A stretch of DNA of 64,000 nucleotides, from NCBI GenBank assembly GCA_017435865.1, contig JAFSEF010000130.1, positions 1 through 64,000 of the forward strand. Direction: 5' to 3'. This document shows, piece after piece, positions 48,535 to 57,716 of this stretch. Every line of letters begins with the position of its first letter. Position 1 is the first letter of the stretch. Position numbers and translations under genes: made by a program. Source of the stretch: Clostridia bacterium. GTDB taxonomy: Bacteria; Bacillota; Clostridia; Oscillospirales; Acutalibacteraceae. The notes beneath the pieces were generated by a model that made no database searches, was not told where the DNA came from, and was given only the letters and a program-made list of their open reading frames with translations.

Positions 48535-50532
48535 ATGAAAATGATGAAAAGATTTTTGATTCTGACACTGAGCATCCTTATGACATTCTGTTTCGGTGTG
48601 CTGTTTGCAAGTGCTGCCGACGCAGTCAGTGAATTTGCCGTCACCACGGCAATCGCAGGCAAAGATGTCCGTGTGGAAGCATACCTTGACGGCAAAAATA
48701 TTCACCTGTTTTTGCCCTATGATGCAGACATATCCAATCTGAAAGTCGATCTTGAGTCCTCTTATTCCGTTTCTTTTGACGGCAAGCAGCTCAAAGACGG
48801 TGACACTCTTTCCCTGACAGCAGGCGAAACATACCGCCTTGTCTGTGGTTACAGCAACTATACCCTTTCCGTTTTCAAGGGTTCAAACATCCCTGCCATG
48901 TACATCACCACCGAATCCGGTTCCATGGATGCTGTGCATGCAAGCAAAGACCACAAGGAAAAAGCTGACATTGTGATTATGCAAAAAGGCAAAGTCATCC
49001 TCGAAGATGAACTCGAATACATCAAGGGTCGTGGCAATTCCACCTGGGCACTTGATAAAAAGCCTTACAACATCAAGTTTGACAGCAAGACCGATCTGTT
49101 TTCCATGGGCAAAGCCAAAAAATGGAGCCTGCTTGCAAACCATGTTGACGAATCCCTCATCCGCAATGATATTGCACTCGATCTTGCAGAAGCAGTCGGT
49201 CTGGAATTTACATCCAAACACACCTTCGTTGACCTGTTTATCAACGAGGAATACTTCGGCAACTACCTGCTGACCGAAAGTGTTGAAGTCGGTGAAAACC
49301 GTGTGGACATTGCAGACCTTGAGGGTGACACGGAAGATGTCAACGAAAACGATCTTGACAGTTATCCCCTCGGCGGTGCACAGGAAGAAGACTATTACAA
49401 GCTCGAAGCCGGCACACAGAAGTGGGTCAACATCCCCAACAATCCCGACGATATCACAGGCGGCTATCTGCTTGAATACGATCTTCCCAACCGTTATGTA
49501 AAAGAAATCAGCGGCTTTGTAACCGACCGCAACCAGACAATCGTTCTCAAAGCACCCGAATATGCAAGCGAAGCACAGGTCAAATATGTCAGTGCTCTGT
49601 ATCAGGAATTTGAAGATGCCGTATTCTCCGAAACCGGATACAACAGCCTCGGCAAGCACTATTCCGAATACATTGACATGGAATCCTTTGTCAAAATGTA
49701 TGTTTTCCAGGAATACATCAAGAACCTTGATGCAGGTCTGACTTCTTTCTACCTGTACAAGGACACCGACAGTGATCTGTTCTTTGCAGCTCCCGTATGG
49801 GATTTTGACTACTCCCTCGGCAAGAGCTTCAGAGTGTACGGCACGAACCTGCAGTATGCAAGCGGTTGGTGGGCAGGCGTTGTTTATTACAGAACCGACA
49901 ATGCAGCACACTATCTTCCCACCATTCTCAACGCACTGTTCAGACACAAGGATTTCTTTGATGCAGCAGCAACCGAATGGAACACGGTTTTCCTGCCGAA
50001 GCTGCATCCTGACTATTACATCGGCATTTATGACTTTGCAACATCCCTGAGCAATTCCGCAGTTATGAATGCTGTCCGTTGGGACACTTTCTCCACTTCC
50101 GACTACACCGAAACAAAGAAAGTATACAGCAACCACATCTCTTCCGTACTTCTTATGTTCATGCAGCAGCGTAAACAGTTCCTCACAAAGGGCTTTGCTG
50201 ACGGTGCCGTACGTGTGTTCTTTGATGCCAACGGCGGTACGGGCGGTATGTTCAACGACACTGCCCTCAAAGCAGGCGACAGCTATGTCATTCCCGTCTG
50301 CTCGTTCGAAAACGGTGATCTCGTCTGCGACACCTGGAACACTGCAAAAGACGGCAGCGGCACAAGCTATTCCGAAGGCGATACACTGCCTCTCGGTGAA
50401 GAAGATGTCACCCTGTATGCACAGTGGCGTGAAAAGACCAAAGAAGACATGAATGTTTTTGAACGCATCCTTGATTTCTTCAAAAGAATCTTTGACAGCA
50501 TCCGCAATATGTTTGCAAAGATTTTCGGATAA
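48535..50532 (+). CDS. CotH-family secreted kinase-like protein with InlB-type repeat
   Basis: 665 residues with a signal peptide (1-27). A small beta domain comes first (about 30-120), then a CotH kinase-like domain (about 120-520: YIKGRGNSTWALDKKPYNIK, then GNYLLTESVEVG and AAPVWDFDYSLGKSF). The D-x-D of VWDFDYS is the conserved CotH site; in spore coats CotH phosphorylates proteins. Next is a Listeria-Bacteroides/InlB B-repeat-like module (VFFDANGGTGGM...YAQW), then the tail FERILDFFKRIFDSIRNMF. ATG 48535 follows GGAAGTG. Plus strand, single gene, with a TTGTTT/TAGACT promoter candidate upstream. Confidence 0.88.
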   Translation: MKMMKRFLILTLSILMTFCFGVLFASAADAVSEFAVTTAIAGKDVRVEAYLDGKNIHLFLPYDADISNLKVDLESSYSVSFDGKQLKDGDTLSLTAGETYRLVCGYSNYTLSVFKGSNIPAMYITTESGSMDAVHASKDHKEKADIVIMQKGKVILEDELEYIKGRGNSTWALDKKPYNIKFDSKTDLFSMGKAKKWSLLANHVDESLIRNDIALDLAEAVGLEFTSKHTFVDLFINEEYFGNYLLTESVEVGENRVDIADLEGDTEDVNENDLDSYPLGGAQEEDYYKLEAGTQKWVNIPNNPDDITGGYLLEYDLPNRYVKEISGFVTDRNQTIVLKAPEYASEAQVKYVSALYQEFEDAVFSETGYNSLGKHYSEYIDMESFVKMYVFQEYIKNLDAGLTSFYLYKDTDSDLFFAAPVWDFDYSLGKSFRVYGTNLQYASGWWAGVVYYRTDNAAHYLPTILNALFRHKDFFDAAATEWNTVFLPKLHPDYYIGIYDFATSLSNSAVMNAVRWDTFSTSDYTETKKVYSNHISSVLLMFMQQRKQFLTKGFADGAVRVFFDANGGTGGMFNDTALKAGDSYVIPVCSFENGDLVCDTWNTAKDGSGTSYSEGDTLPLGEEDVTLYAQWREKTKEDMNVFERILDFFKRIFDSIRNMFAKIFG

Positions 50533-50566
50533 AACTGTAAAATGCACATCTGATTGAGGTATACCA

Positions 50567-52738
50567 ATGGGAAAAACACTTGTTCTGACCGAAAAACCCT
50601 CCGTGGCACGCGACATTGCCCGTGTTCTCGGTTGCAAGGGCAAAGGCGAAGGCTGCATCATGGGACAGCAGTACATTGTCACATGGGCATTAGGGCATCT
50701 TGTGACCCTTGCCGACCCCGAAGCTTATGATGACAACTACAAAAGATGGGATATGAAAGATCTGCCCATGCTGCCCGAAAAGATGAAGCTTGTCATCATC
50801 AAGCAGTCTGCAAAGCAGTTCCGCAATGTGCACGTGCTGATGAAGCGTGACGACGTGGACAGCATCGTCATTGCCACCGATGCAGGACGTGAAGGAGAAC
50901 TGGTTGCCCGTTGGATCATGGCAAAAGCGGCCTGCAAAAAACCTGCAAAACGCTTGTGGATTTCTTCGCAGACCGACAAAGCCATCCGTGAGGGATTTGC
51001 AAACCTGCGACCCGCCACGGAATATGATAACCTCTACCACTCCGCACAGGCAAGAGCCGAAGCAGACTGGCTGGTCGGTATCAATGTCACCCGTGCTCTG
51101 ACCTGCAAATTCAACGCACAGCTCTCCGCAGGCAGAGTGCAGACTCCGACACTCGCACTCATCGTCAAACGCGAAGAAGAAATTGAAAAATTCATTCCCA
51201 AGGATTATTATTCCGTCCGTGCTTACTTTGACGGATTTTCGGGCATCTTCCGCGATCCCAAGGGCAACACGCGTTTTTCGGATCCTGCTTTTGCAGACAA
51301 AATCCTCAACGAAACCAAAGGCAGCAAGGGCACCATTGTGTCCCTGCAGAAAGAATACAAACACAAAGCACCGCCTGCAGCCTATGACCTGACAGAACTG
51401 CAGCGTGATGCCAACAAAAAATACGGGTATTCCGCAAAACAGACACTGTCGATCATGCAGAGTCTGTATGAATACCACAAGGTGCTGACCTATCCGCGTA
51501 CCGATTCGCGTTACATCCCCAAGGATGTTGTTCCTACCCTGCCCGAACGTCTCAAAGCCGTTGCTTACGGGCCGTACCGTGAACACGCATGGAAGTTACT
51601 ACGTGGAACGCTCAACACAAAATACATTGTCAACGATGCCAAGGTCACCGACCACCACGCCATCATCCCGACCGAGGAATCCCCCGACGAGGGAAAGATG
51701 AGCCGTGAAGAAAAGAACATCTACGACCTTGTTGTGCGTCGTTTCCTTGCCGTACTGAGTGAGCCGTATGAATATGACGAAGTCAAGCTCACCGTGCGTG
51801 TCGGCAAGCATGATTTTTATGCAAGAGGTACATCCGTGCGTTCCCCCGGCTGGAAAGCACTGTATCAGAACTTCACCGAAGACGACGAGGACGACAATCC
51901 GGACGATACCGCACAGTCCCTCCCCTCCCTGCAACAGGGACAGACGGTCAATGTGCGTGACGTGCGTGTGCTCAGCGGCAAAACAAGACCGCCTGCACGA
52001 TACACGGAAGCTACCTTGCTGACCGCCATGGAAAATCCCACGGGACAGGTTGAGGACAAGACGTTGCGTGCGGTGCTTGCATCCACTTCGGGGCTCGGCA
52101 CACCTGCCACAAGAGCCGACATCATCGAAAAGCTGTTCGACAATTTTTCCATTGAACGCAACGGCAAAGAAATCCGTCCCACCGCCAAAGGCAGGCAGCT
52201 CATCCGCATCGTTCCCGAAGAACTCAGAAGTGCGGAACTGACCGCCCGTTGGGAACAACGTCTGCAGAACATCAGTCAGGGTAAAGAAAACAAGCAGAAA
52301 TTCATCGGTGAAATGCGTACCTACGCCACCACACTTGTCGGTGAGGTCAAAAAGAGCGAAGCGGTGTATCACCACGAAAACGCCACCAAGGAAAAATGTC
52401 CCGACTGCGGCAAATACCTGCTGGAAGTCAACGGCAAAAAGGGCAAAATGCTTGTCTGCCCCGACCGCGAATGCGGCTACCGCAAAGGACTTTCGCAGAC
52501 CACCAACGCAAGATGTCCGAACTGCATGAAACGCATGGAACTGCGTGGCGAGGGTGAAAAACGGTTGTTTGTGTGCAAGTGCGGATACCGCGAAAAACTC
52601 TCTGACTTCAACAAACGTCACGAAGATGCAGGTGCAGGCAGATACGACGTCAACAACTACATGAAAAAGCAGGAAAAAGAGCAAAAAAACGATGCTTACA
52701 ATCCCTTTGCCGACCTGCTGAAAAAGTGGAACGAGTAA
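50567..52738 (+). CDS. topB: DNA topoisomerase III (type IA)
   Basis: 723 residues. TOPRIM domain at the N-terminus (VLTEKPSVARDIARVLG, with acidic DAGREGE), active-site Tyr309 in YPRTDSRYI, and a type IA core through about residue 590 (GLGTPATRADIIEKL). Two C-terminal Cys4 zinc ribbons follow (CPDCGKYLL...CPDRECGYRKG and CPNCMKRM...CKCGYREK). ATG 50567 after TGAGGT. The enzyme decatenates and relaxes negatively supercoiled DNA. Chromosomal Firmicutes carry such genes and so do integrative elements; nothing nearby indicates a mobile context here. Confidence 0.95.
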   Translation: MGKTLVLTEKPSVARDIARVLGCKGKGEGCIMGQQYIVTWALGHLVTLADPEAYDDNYKRWDMKDLPMLPEKMKLVIIKQSAKQFRNVHVLMKRDDVDSIVIATDAGREGELVARWIMAKAACKKPAKRLWISSQTDKAIREGFANLRPATEYDNLYHSAQARAEADWLVGINVTRALTCKFNAQLSAGRVQTPTLALIVKREEEIEKFIPKDYYSVRAYFDGFSGIFRDPKGNTRFSDPAFADKILNETKGSKGTIVSLQKEYKHKAPPAAYDLTELQRDANKKYGYSAKQTLSIMQSLYEYHKVLTYPRTDSRYIPKDVVPTLPERLKAVAYGPYREHAWKLLRGTLNTKYIVNDAKVTDHHAIIPTEESPDEGKMSREEKNIYDLVVRRFLAVLSEPYEYDEVKLTVRVGKHDFYARGTSVRSPGWKALYQNFTEDDEDDNPDDTAQSLPSLQQGQTVNVRDVRVLSGKTRPPARYTEATLLTAMENPTGQVEDKTLRAVLASTSGLGTPATRADIIEKLFDNFSIERNGKEIRPTAKGRQLIRIVPEELRSAELTARWEQRLQNISQGKENKQKFIGEMRTYATTLVGEVKKSEAVYHHENATKEKCPDCGKYLLEVNGKKGKMLVCPDRECGYRKGLSQTTNARCPNCMKRMELRGEGEKRLFVCKCGYREKLSDFNKRHEDAGAGRYDVNNYMKKQEKEQKNDAYNPFADLLKKWNE

Positions 52739-52756
52739 TACAAAAAACGATATTAT

Positions 52757-52792
52757 AAAACGGAGCTGACAACTGTACAGCTCCGTTTTTCT
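52757..52792. terminator. Bidirectional terminator
   Basis: AAAACGGAGCTG pairs with CAGCTCCGTTTT around ACAACTGTA, then T-rich. It serves topB and the convergent beta-lactamase-like gene. Confidence 0.9.
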
Positions 52793-52799
52793 TAATTGT

Positions 52800-54125
52800 T
52801 CAGTTTTCGTTCGGCCAGAGGGAACGGATCAGCTCCAGGCAGATGCGATAAATCTGCGTAGTGCTGTCCCTGCTGCCGTCGGCACCGGAAGTGAGTACCG
52901 CAACACCATTGCCCGTGGTCGGGTCCATTGCAAAAGCAGCATACATTCCGAAGTTGCTGCCCGTGTGCACAAGCATCGTCTTGCCGTCAAAAATACCATC
53001 CTGCTGCCAGAAACCGAAACCTGCTTTGTCCTCGCCGTATTGGCTGCGGATGACAAGCATTTCTGCAACACTTTCAGCAGTAAGCAGCTGCACACCGTCT
53101 GCGGTTTTGCCGTTGTTGCAAAGTACGGCCGCAATCCGCAGGAAATCTTTTGCGGAAATGGTCAGATTGCCCTGCACAAGGTGGTGCGTTTGCCCCAACT
53201 GTTCACTGTGGGCAACGGCAAACTGTTCCTCTTTGCTCATACCGCCGCTGCCGTAAAGCACACCGAGACGGGATGTGTCCTGCAGACCGCTTGCCGTGTA
53301 GGCGGCATCGATGCCGAGGGGGTCAAAAACATATTCCTTACTGAGCTGTGCAAAGCTTTTGCCTGTGGCTTTTTCACAGATGCAGCCGATGACGGCAACA
53401 GACAAATTGCTGTAAGCATTCGTGCTGCCGGGTTCGTATTCATAAAAATTATCGGCAGACAACAGCAGATTTTCCAAAGGTTCGGAAGATGCCGCATTGC
53501 GTGACTGCAAAAAGGAAGCACCGTCTGCAATGGCGGCAGTATGAGACATCAGCATAGCGGCCGTGATGACGGTATCGGGATAATACGGACTGCGTACCGT
53601 AAATCCGAGAGGTTCGCTGATGTCACCGTACAGGGACACATACCCCTCTTCATACAACCGCATATACACAATGTCCGTTACAAGTTTTGAAAGGGATGCA
53701 ACACGATAACAGGTATCTGCCGTCACGGTTTGTCCCGTGCTGCTGTCCGCAAGACCGTATTCATAGGTCGCTGTCAACCTGCCGTTTTGCAATACTGCCG
53801 CCTGCACACCCACCGCACCGTATGTTGAACAGATGCTGTCAGGTGCTGCCGTGTCCGCCATATTCACAGCGGGAACAGTAGCAATGGGTTCGCTTGTCAG
53901 GGTCGGGATATTTGTTTCAAGCATGGCAGGAACCGTTCCGATGGGTTCCGTTGTCAGTGTCGGTGCACTTTCCTGCGGTTCGGACAGCAAAGAGACATCC
54001 GGAACGGATGCAGGTGTTGCTGCCTGCGTGTCGGTCGGCGTTTGCGGTTGTGTCTGACTGCATGCAACAAGCAAAAAGGCAAACAGCACAAGAGGAATAA
54101 AAACAAGTATTCTGCGAATCAACAT
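52800..54125 (-). CDS. Beta-lactamase-like serine hydrolase lipoprotein
   Basis: 441 residues from ATG 54125, which overlaps the kinase stop by one base (TGATG) with GGAG upstream. Signal peptide with lipobox LVAC, then a Pro/Thr-rich linker with a repeated LTSEPI/TVPA segment. The class C beta-lactamase/D-peptidase fold follows: S-x-x-K as Ser144-Lys147 (SLSK), Tyr motif NAYSNLSV, and HTG near the C-terminus. Family members act on peptidoglycan peptides or esters. Translational coupling to a Ser/Thr kinase suggests cell-wall sensing and remodelling, which is inference. Confidence 0.88.
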   Translation of the reverse strand: MLIRRILVFIPLVLFAFLLVACSQTQPQTPTDTQAATPASVPDVSLLSEPQESAPTLTTEPIGTVPAMLETNIPTLTSEPIATVPAVNMADTAAPDSICSTYGAVGVQAAVLQNGRLTATYEYGLADSSTGQTVTADTCYRVASLSKLVTDIVYMRLYEEGYVSLYGDISEPLGFTVRSPYYPDTVITAAMLMSHTAAIADGASFLQSRNAASSEPLENLLLSADNFYEYEPGSTNAYSNLSVAVIGCICEKATGKSFAQLSKEYVFDPLGIDAAYTASGLQDTSRLGVLYGSGGMSKEEQFAVAHSEQLGQTHHLVQGNLTISAKDFLRIAAVLCNNGKTADGVQLLTAESVAEMLVIRSQYGEDKAGFGFWQQDGIFDGKTMLVHTGSNFGMYAAFAMDPTTGNGVAVLTSGADGSRDSTTQIYRICLELIRSLWPNEN

Positions 54126-56281
54126 CAATACACTCCGAATTCTCCGATGCAGACATTGCCGGGATATTTCACACCTGCGTAATAGGAATCAACCGTCAGG
54201 GTAATGGACGAGGTGTTGACAGGTGTGTCGAATGTGAAATATTCAAAATTACCGGATGCCGTCGAGTTGTAGGATGCGGTAAAGCTTTTGGTGCTGCCGT
54301 CGCTGAATGTCAGCGTGAATCTTTCAAGCTGACCGTTGCTGCGATAAAGATCATCTTCGGGCAGATACAGGTTGCCGTTGACGAGCATGATTCCGCTTAC
54401 AGTGCTTGTCTGTGCAAGGTTAAAGCGGATTCGGGCACCGACAGCGGAAGTGTCGGATGTGGCAACACACCAACAGGAATCATAATAACCGTCGATGGTC
54501 TTCTCGGCACCGAAAGAACGGGCGGAATTGACATTTGAAGCAGACAGCACCGAGCCGACAAGTGTGCTTGCGGAAACAATACGCGGAGCCACATTGACAA
54601 CCGGCACCGTGGTGGGGGGAACCGGTTCAGCGGAAAGTTCCTGCTGTGTCGGGAACAGAATAATGGGGGCTACGGTCTGCTCTTCCGTTGTGGGAGCCAC
54701 TGTAGCGGGAGCTTCTGTGGTCACTTCTTCTGTGGTTGTGGGAGCCTCTGTAACGGGAGCTTCTGTGGTCACTTCTTCTGTGGTTGCGGAAAAATCACTG
54801 TTGATTTCATCCGTAACCGCAAGAAGATTCAGCTGTGATTCTGCAAGTTCGAGTTCATCTTCCAGATTTTCGATACGCATATCACGGATCACCTGCAGTT
54901 CTTCCCTGCACTCTTCTATGGTTCTGCTGCGTGAAATATAATCACTGACGATGGTTGCAATTCTGGAAGAAAGTTCTTCTTCCAATTCGGCATCCGCATT
55001 TCCGCGGCCGTATTGTTCAATATAAAGATCAAAGGCTTCATCGTAAGACCCCTGTGCAAGCAGGTCTGTCACGGATTCTTTTCCTTTGTTCATCAGCAAA
55101 CCGACCACACAGCCGGCAAGTATCACAACAACGGCAAGAATCGCAACAAGAATCACAAATCTGCTTTTTTTGTTTTCCCCTTTATCGACAAGAGGAGCCT
55201 GTTTTGTGGTTTTTACAGTCTGACGAACTTCGGGTTGTACGGGCTGCACTGCAGGCTGTGTCGCAACCTGCGGTCTTACTTCTGTTTTATCGGGATTCAC
55301 TTCTGTTTTATCAGGGTTGACTTCCGTAGCATCGGGATTCACTTCGGTTACATCGGGATTGACAGCCACCGTAGCGGAAGTTCTTTGCATACGAAGCATT
55401 TCGAGTGCATTTTTCATATCTTTTGCACTTGCAAAACGCTGTGCGGGGTCAGGATTGCAGGCTTTGAGGATGATGTTTTTCAGTGCGGGACTTGCATTAC
55501 AGGGGGCAGGCAACTGTGCACCGGTATTGCGTTTTTCGATGGAGAGCATTTTTTCTTTCTGAGAAGTGCCTGTGGCAAAGGGCAGAAGATTATTGTTGAG
55601 CATTTCATACATCACAATGCCCAAGGAATACAGGTCGCTGCGTGCATCTCCGTCGCTGCCGTCCATGCGTTCGGGAGCAAGATAAGAAAGTGTTCCGCGG
55701 CTGTTGCTTTTTCTGACGATGGCACGGCTGTCTTTGGCAATGCCGAAGTCACCGAGTTTGAATGTGCCGAAATCCGACATCAGAATGTTGCCGGGTTTGA
55801 TGTCCTTGTGCAGAATGTTCTTTGCCGCACAGATATCCAGTGCATTACAGATATCAATTGCCATGTTGACAACATCGTTTTCGGTGTATGTGCCGCGGCT
55901 GACCCATGCAGTAAAACTGTTGAGCAGCTCCATGCGGATAAAAATATCCCATCCGATGCCGTCCGTTTTCGGCAACACTTCAAAATCTTCGACCGCAACC
56001 ACATTGGCAGCCCCTTTGAGCGTGCTCAGCAGACGGATTTCGTCCAGACAATTCTGTGCAATTTTTTTGTACTTTTCTTTTTCTGCCTGCAACTGTTCTT
56101 CGGTTTTTTCCGTTGACAGCAACTGGTCATCGGACGGCAGAGAAATTACCTTGACAGCAGAATACACATCGATTCCCTGTTCGGTTTTTTTGCATTTATA
56201 AACGCTGCCGAATGAGCCTTCACCGAGTTTTTCAACCGTTTCCCATTCGGGTTTGAGCAACTGAAATCTTTCAATTCCCAT
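54125..56281 (-). CDS. Ser/Thr protein kinase with outer discoidin-like domain
   Basis: 718 residues. Cytoplasmic kinase domain (about 10-290): GEGSFGSVYKC, Lys44 in AVKVIS, catalytic Asp160 in HKDIKPGN (HKD rather than HRD), DFG Asp178, and LSYLAPE. A linker carries four tandem NPDxTEV units (about 303-330). One membrane helix follows (about 372-395), then a Thr/Glu/Ala-rich stalk and a C-terminal extracellular discoidin/F5-8C-like domain (about 580-718: ARSFGAEKTIDGYYDSCWCV), which usually binds carbohydrate. There are no PASTA repeats, unlike PknB. The outer domain may sense cell-wall or environmental glycans. It is the first gene of the operon with the beta-lactamase-like protein. Confidence 0.9.
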   Translation of the reverse strand: MGIERFQLLKPEWETVEKLGEGSFGSVYKCKKTEQGIDVYSAVKVISLPSDDQLLSTEKTEEQLQAEKEKYKKIAQNCLDEIRLLSTLKGAANVVAVEDFEVLPKTDGIGWDIFIRMELLNSFTAWVSRGTYTENDVVNMAIDICNALDICAAKNILHKDIKPGNILMSDFGTFKLGDFGIAKDSRAIVRKSNSRGTLSYLAPERMDGSDGDARSDLYSLGIVMYEMLNNNLLPFATGTSQKEKMLSIEKRNTGAQLPAPCNASPALKNIILKACNPDPAQRFASAKDMKNALEMLRMQRTSATVAVNPDVTEVNPDATEVNPDKTEVNPDKTEVRPQVATQPAVQPVQPEVRQTVKTTKQAPLVDKGENKKSRFVILVAILAVVVILAGCVVGLLMNKGKESVTDLLAQGSYDEAFDLYIEQYGRGNADAELEEELSSRIATIVSDYISRSRTIEECREELQVIRDMRIENLEDELELAESQLNLLAVTDEINSDFSATTEEVTTEAPVTEAPTTTEEVTTEAPATVAPTTEEQTVAPIILFPTQQELSAEPVPPTTVPVVNVAPRIVSASTLVGSVLSASNVNSARSFGAEKTIDGYYDSCWCVATSDTSAVGARIRFNLAQTSTVSGIMLVNGNLYLPEDDLYRSNGQLERFTLTFSDGSTKSFTASYNSTASGNFEYFTFDTPVNTSSITLTVDSYYAGVKYPGNVCIGEFGVY

Positions 56282-56321
56282 AACAATAATCCTTCATATT
56301 TATTTTTTGATATATATAATA

Positions 56322-56413
56322 AATATAACATACAATATATAATAAGTCAATTCAAAAGCTTGCAGCTGCTTTCTCTTTTTTTTCTTTACTTTTTATGTGT
56401 GATGATGTAAAAT
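56322..56413. promoter_or_regulatory. Divergent promoters for the kinase and phosphoesterase genes
   Basis: Minus strand: TTGACT (complement of 56345-56350), 17 bp, TATATT (complement of 56322-56327). Plus strand: TTTACT (56385-56390), 17 bp, TAAAAT (56408-56413). Confidence 0.7.
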
Positions 56414-56445
56414 AAGAAAAACGATCTGAAGAAAGGAAAAAGACC

Positions 56446-57663
56446 ATGTACAAAACAGTTAAAAAAATAATGTGTGTTTTGATGGCGGTGATGATGATGG
56501 CAAGCGTAGTACTTCCTGCTTTTGCGGCAAACGAAAATAATTCCGACAAGCTTCTGCAATTCGGTGCAGACGGCAAATTCAACATCATGCACGTCACGGA
56601 TACGCATATTGATGATGACAATATTGACGATACCGTATGGCTGTTGGCTGCTGCTGCCGACCGTGAAAACCCCGACCTTGTGGTCATTACGGGCGACAAT
56701 GTGCAGAACTGCGACGATGCGGCAAAAACCAAATCCTACATTGACCGTCTGATGGGTGTGTATGAAAGCCGCAACATCCCCGTTGCCGTGACATTCGGCA
56801 ACCATGACAGCGAAGTCGGTGCGATGAGCCGTGAAGATCTGATGGCTCATTACAACACATTTGACTGCTCGGTTTCCGTGGATGACGGTGAAGCCTTGTC
56901 AGGCTGCGGAACTTACAATCTGCCTGTGCTTTCTTCAGACGGCAAGCAGGTAAAGTTCAACGTATGGGTCTTTGACTCCAACGATTATGACGGCAACGGT
57001 CATTACGGTAATGTCAAAAAAGATCAGGTCGAATGGTATGTACAGCAAAGCCGTCAGCTGACCGAAGCCAACGGCGGTGAAAAGGTTTACTCCCTTGCTT
57101 TCCAGCATATCATTGTTCCCGAAGTTTACGATGCCCTCAAAAAGGCAAACCACCATACCCTGTATTCGTTTGAGCACATCAACAACAAAGGCGAATACTA
57201 TATGTTTGACCCCAACGGTGTCAATTTCGGTACCCTCAACGAAACTCCCTGCAGCGGCTACATCAACGAAGGACAGTTCGATGCCATGGTGGAATGCGGC
57301 GACGTGCTTGCCATGTTCAGCGGCCATGACCACACCAACGGTTTCGGTGTTCGCCACAAGGGCATTGACATTTCCAACACCGTCAGCACCCGTTACAACC
57401 GCGATTCTTTCTCCACCCAGTACGGTTACAGAATGATCACCGTAGACGAAAAGGACACCTCGGTTTACACCACTTCCATTATGCACTGGTACAATATGTT
57501 CTCCAATGCAGACGTAAAGGCACTGCGTGATGCAGGCGACGATTTCGGAGCAGGACTTGTCAGAGACATTCTCATGCGCGGTCCGTGGCAGAAGTTGCTT
57601 CGTGTGCTCGGTGTCGCATTCACGAAACTGCTGACGGGCAGAACCGTCAGTTTCCCCGACTGA
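56446..57663 (+). CDS. Secreted calcineurin-type metallophosphoesterase
   Basis: 405 residues with a signal peptide (1-28). All metallophosphatase motifs are present in order: D-x-H (MHVTDTHID), GDN (VVITGDNVQN), GNHD (VTFGNHDSE), a later His in AFQHIIVPE, and GHDH (MFSGHDHTNG). It is related to purple-acid-phosphatase-like enzymes of bacteria. It acts outside the cell on phosphomonoesters or diesters. ATG 56446 after AAAGGA. Divergent from the kinase operon, with its own promoter and terminator. Together with the secreted phosphodiester glycosidases it may release phosphate from glycans; that link is inference. Confidence 0.9.
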   Translation: MYKTVKKIMCVLMAVMMMASVVLPAFAANENNSDKLLQFGADGKFNIMHVTDTHIDDDNIDDTVWLLAAAADRENPDLVVITGDNVQNCDDAAKTKSYIDRLMGVYESRNIPVAVTFGNHDSEVGAMSREDLMAHYNTFDCSVSVDDGEALSGCGTYNLPVLSSDGKQVKFNVWVFDSNDYDGNGHYGNVKKDQVEWYVQQSRQLTEANGGEKVYSLAFQHIIVPEVYDALKKANHHTLYSFEHINNKGEYYMFDPNGVNFGTLNETPCSGYINEGQFDAMVECGDVLAMFSGHDHTNGFGVRHKGIDISNTVSTRYNRDSFSTQYGYRMITVDEKDTSVYTTSIMHWYNMFSNADVKALRDAGDDFGAGLVRDILMRGPWQKLLRVLGVAFTKLLTGRTVSFPD

Positions 57664-57680
57664 ACATGAATATATAAAAT

Positions 57681-57713
57681 GAAAGGAGCTGCTCAGCAGC
57701 TCCTTTGTTTTTT
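57681..57713. terminator. Bidirectional terminator
   Basis: AAAGGAGCTGCT pairs with AGCAGCTCCTTT around a single C, then T-rich. It sits between the converging phosphoesterase and ABC transporter genes. Confidence 0.9.
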
Positions 57714-57716
57714 GCT

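Noticed and set aside
50567..52738. Topoisomerase III as evidence for a mobile element
   Set aside because: Neighbours on both sides are ordinary chromosomal genes, with no integrase, relaxase or att-like repeat nearby.
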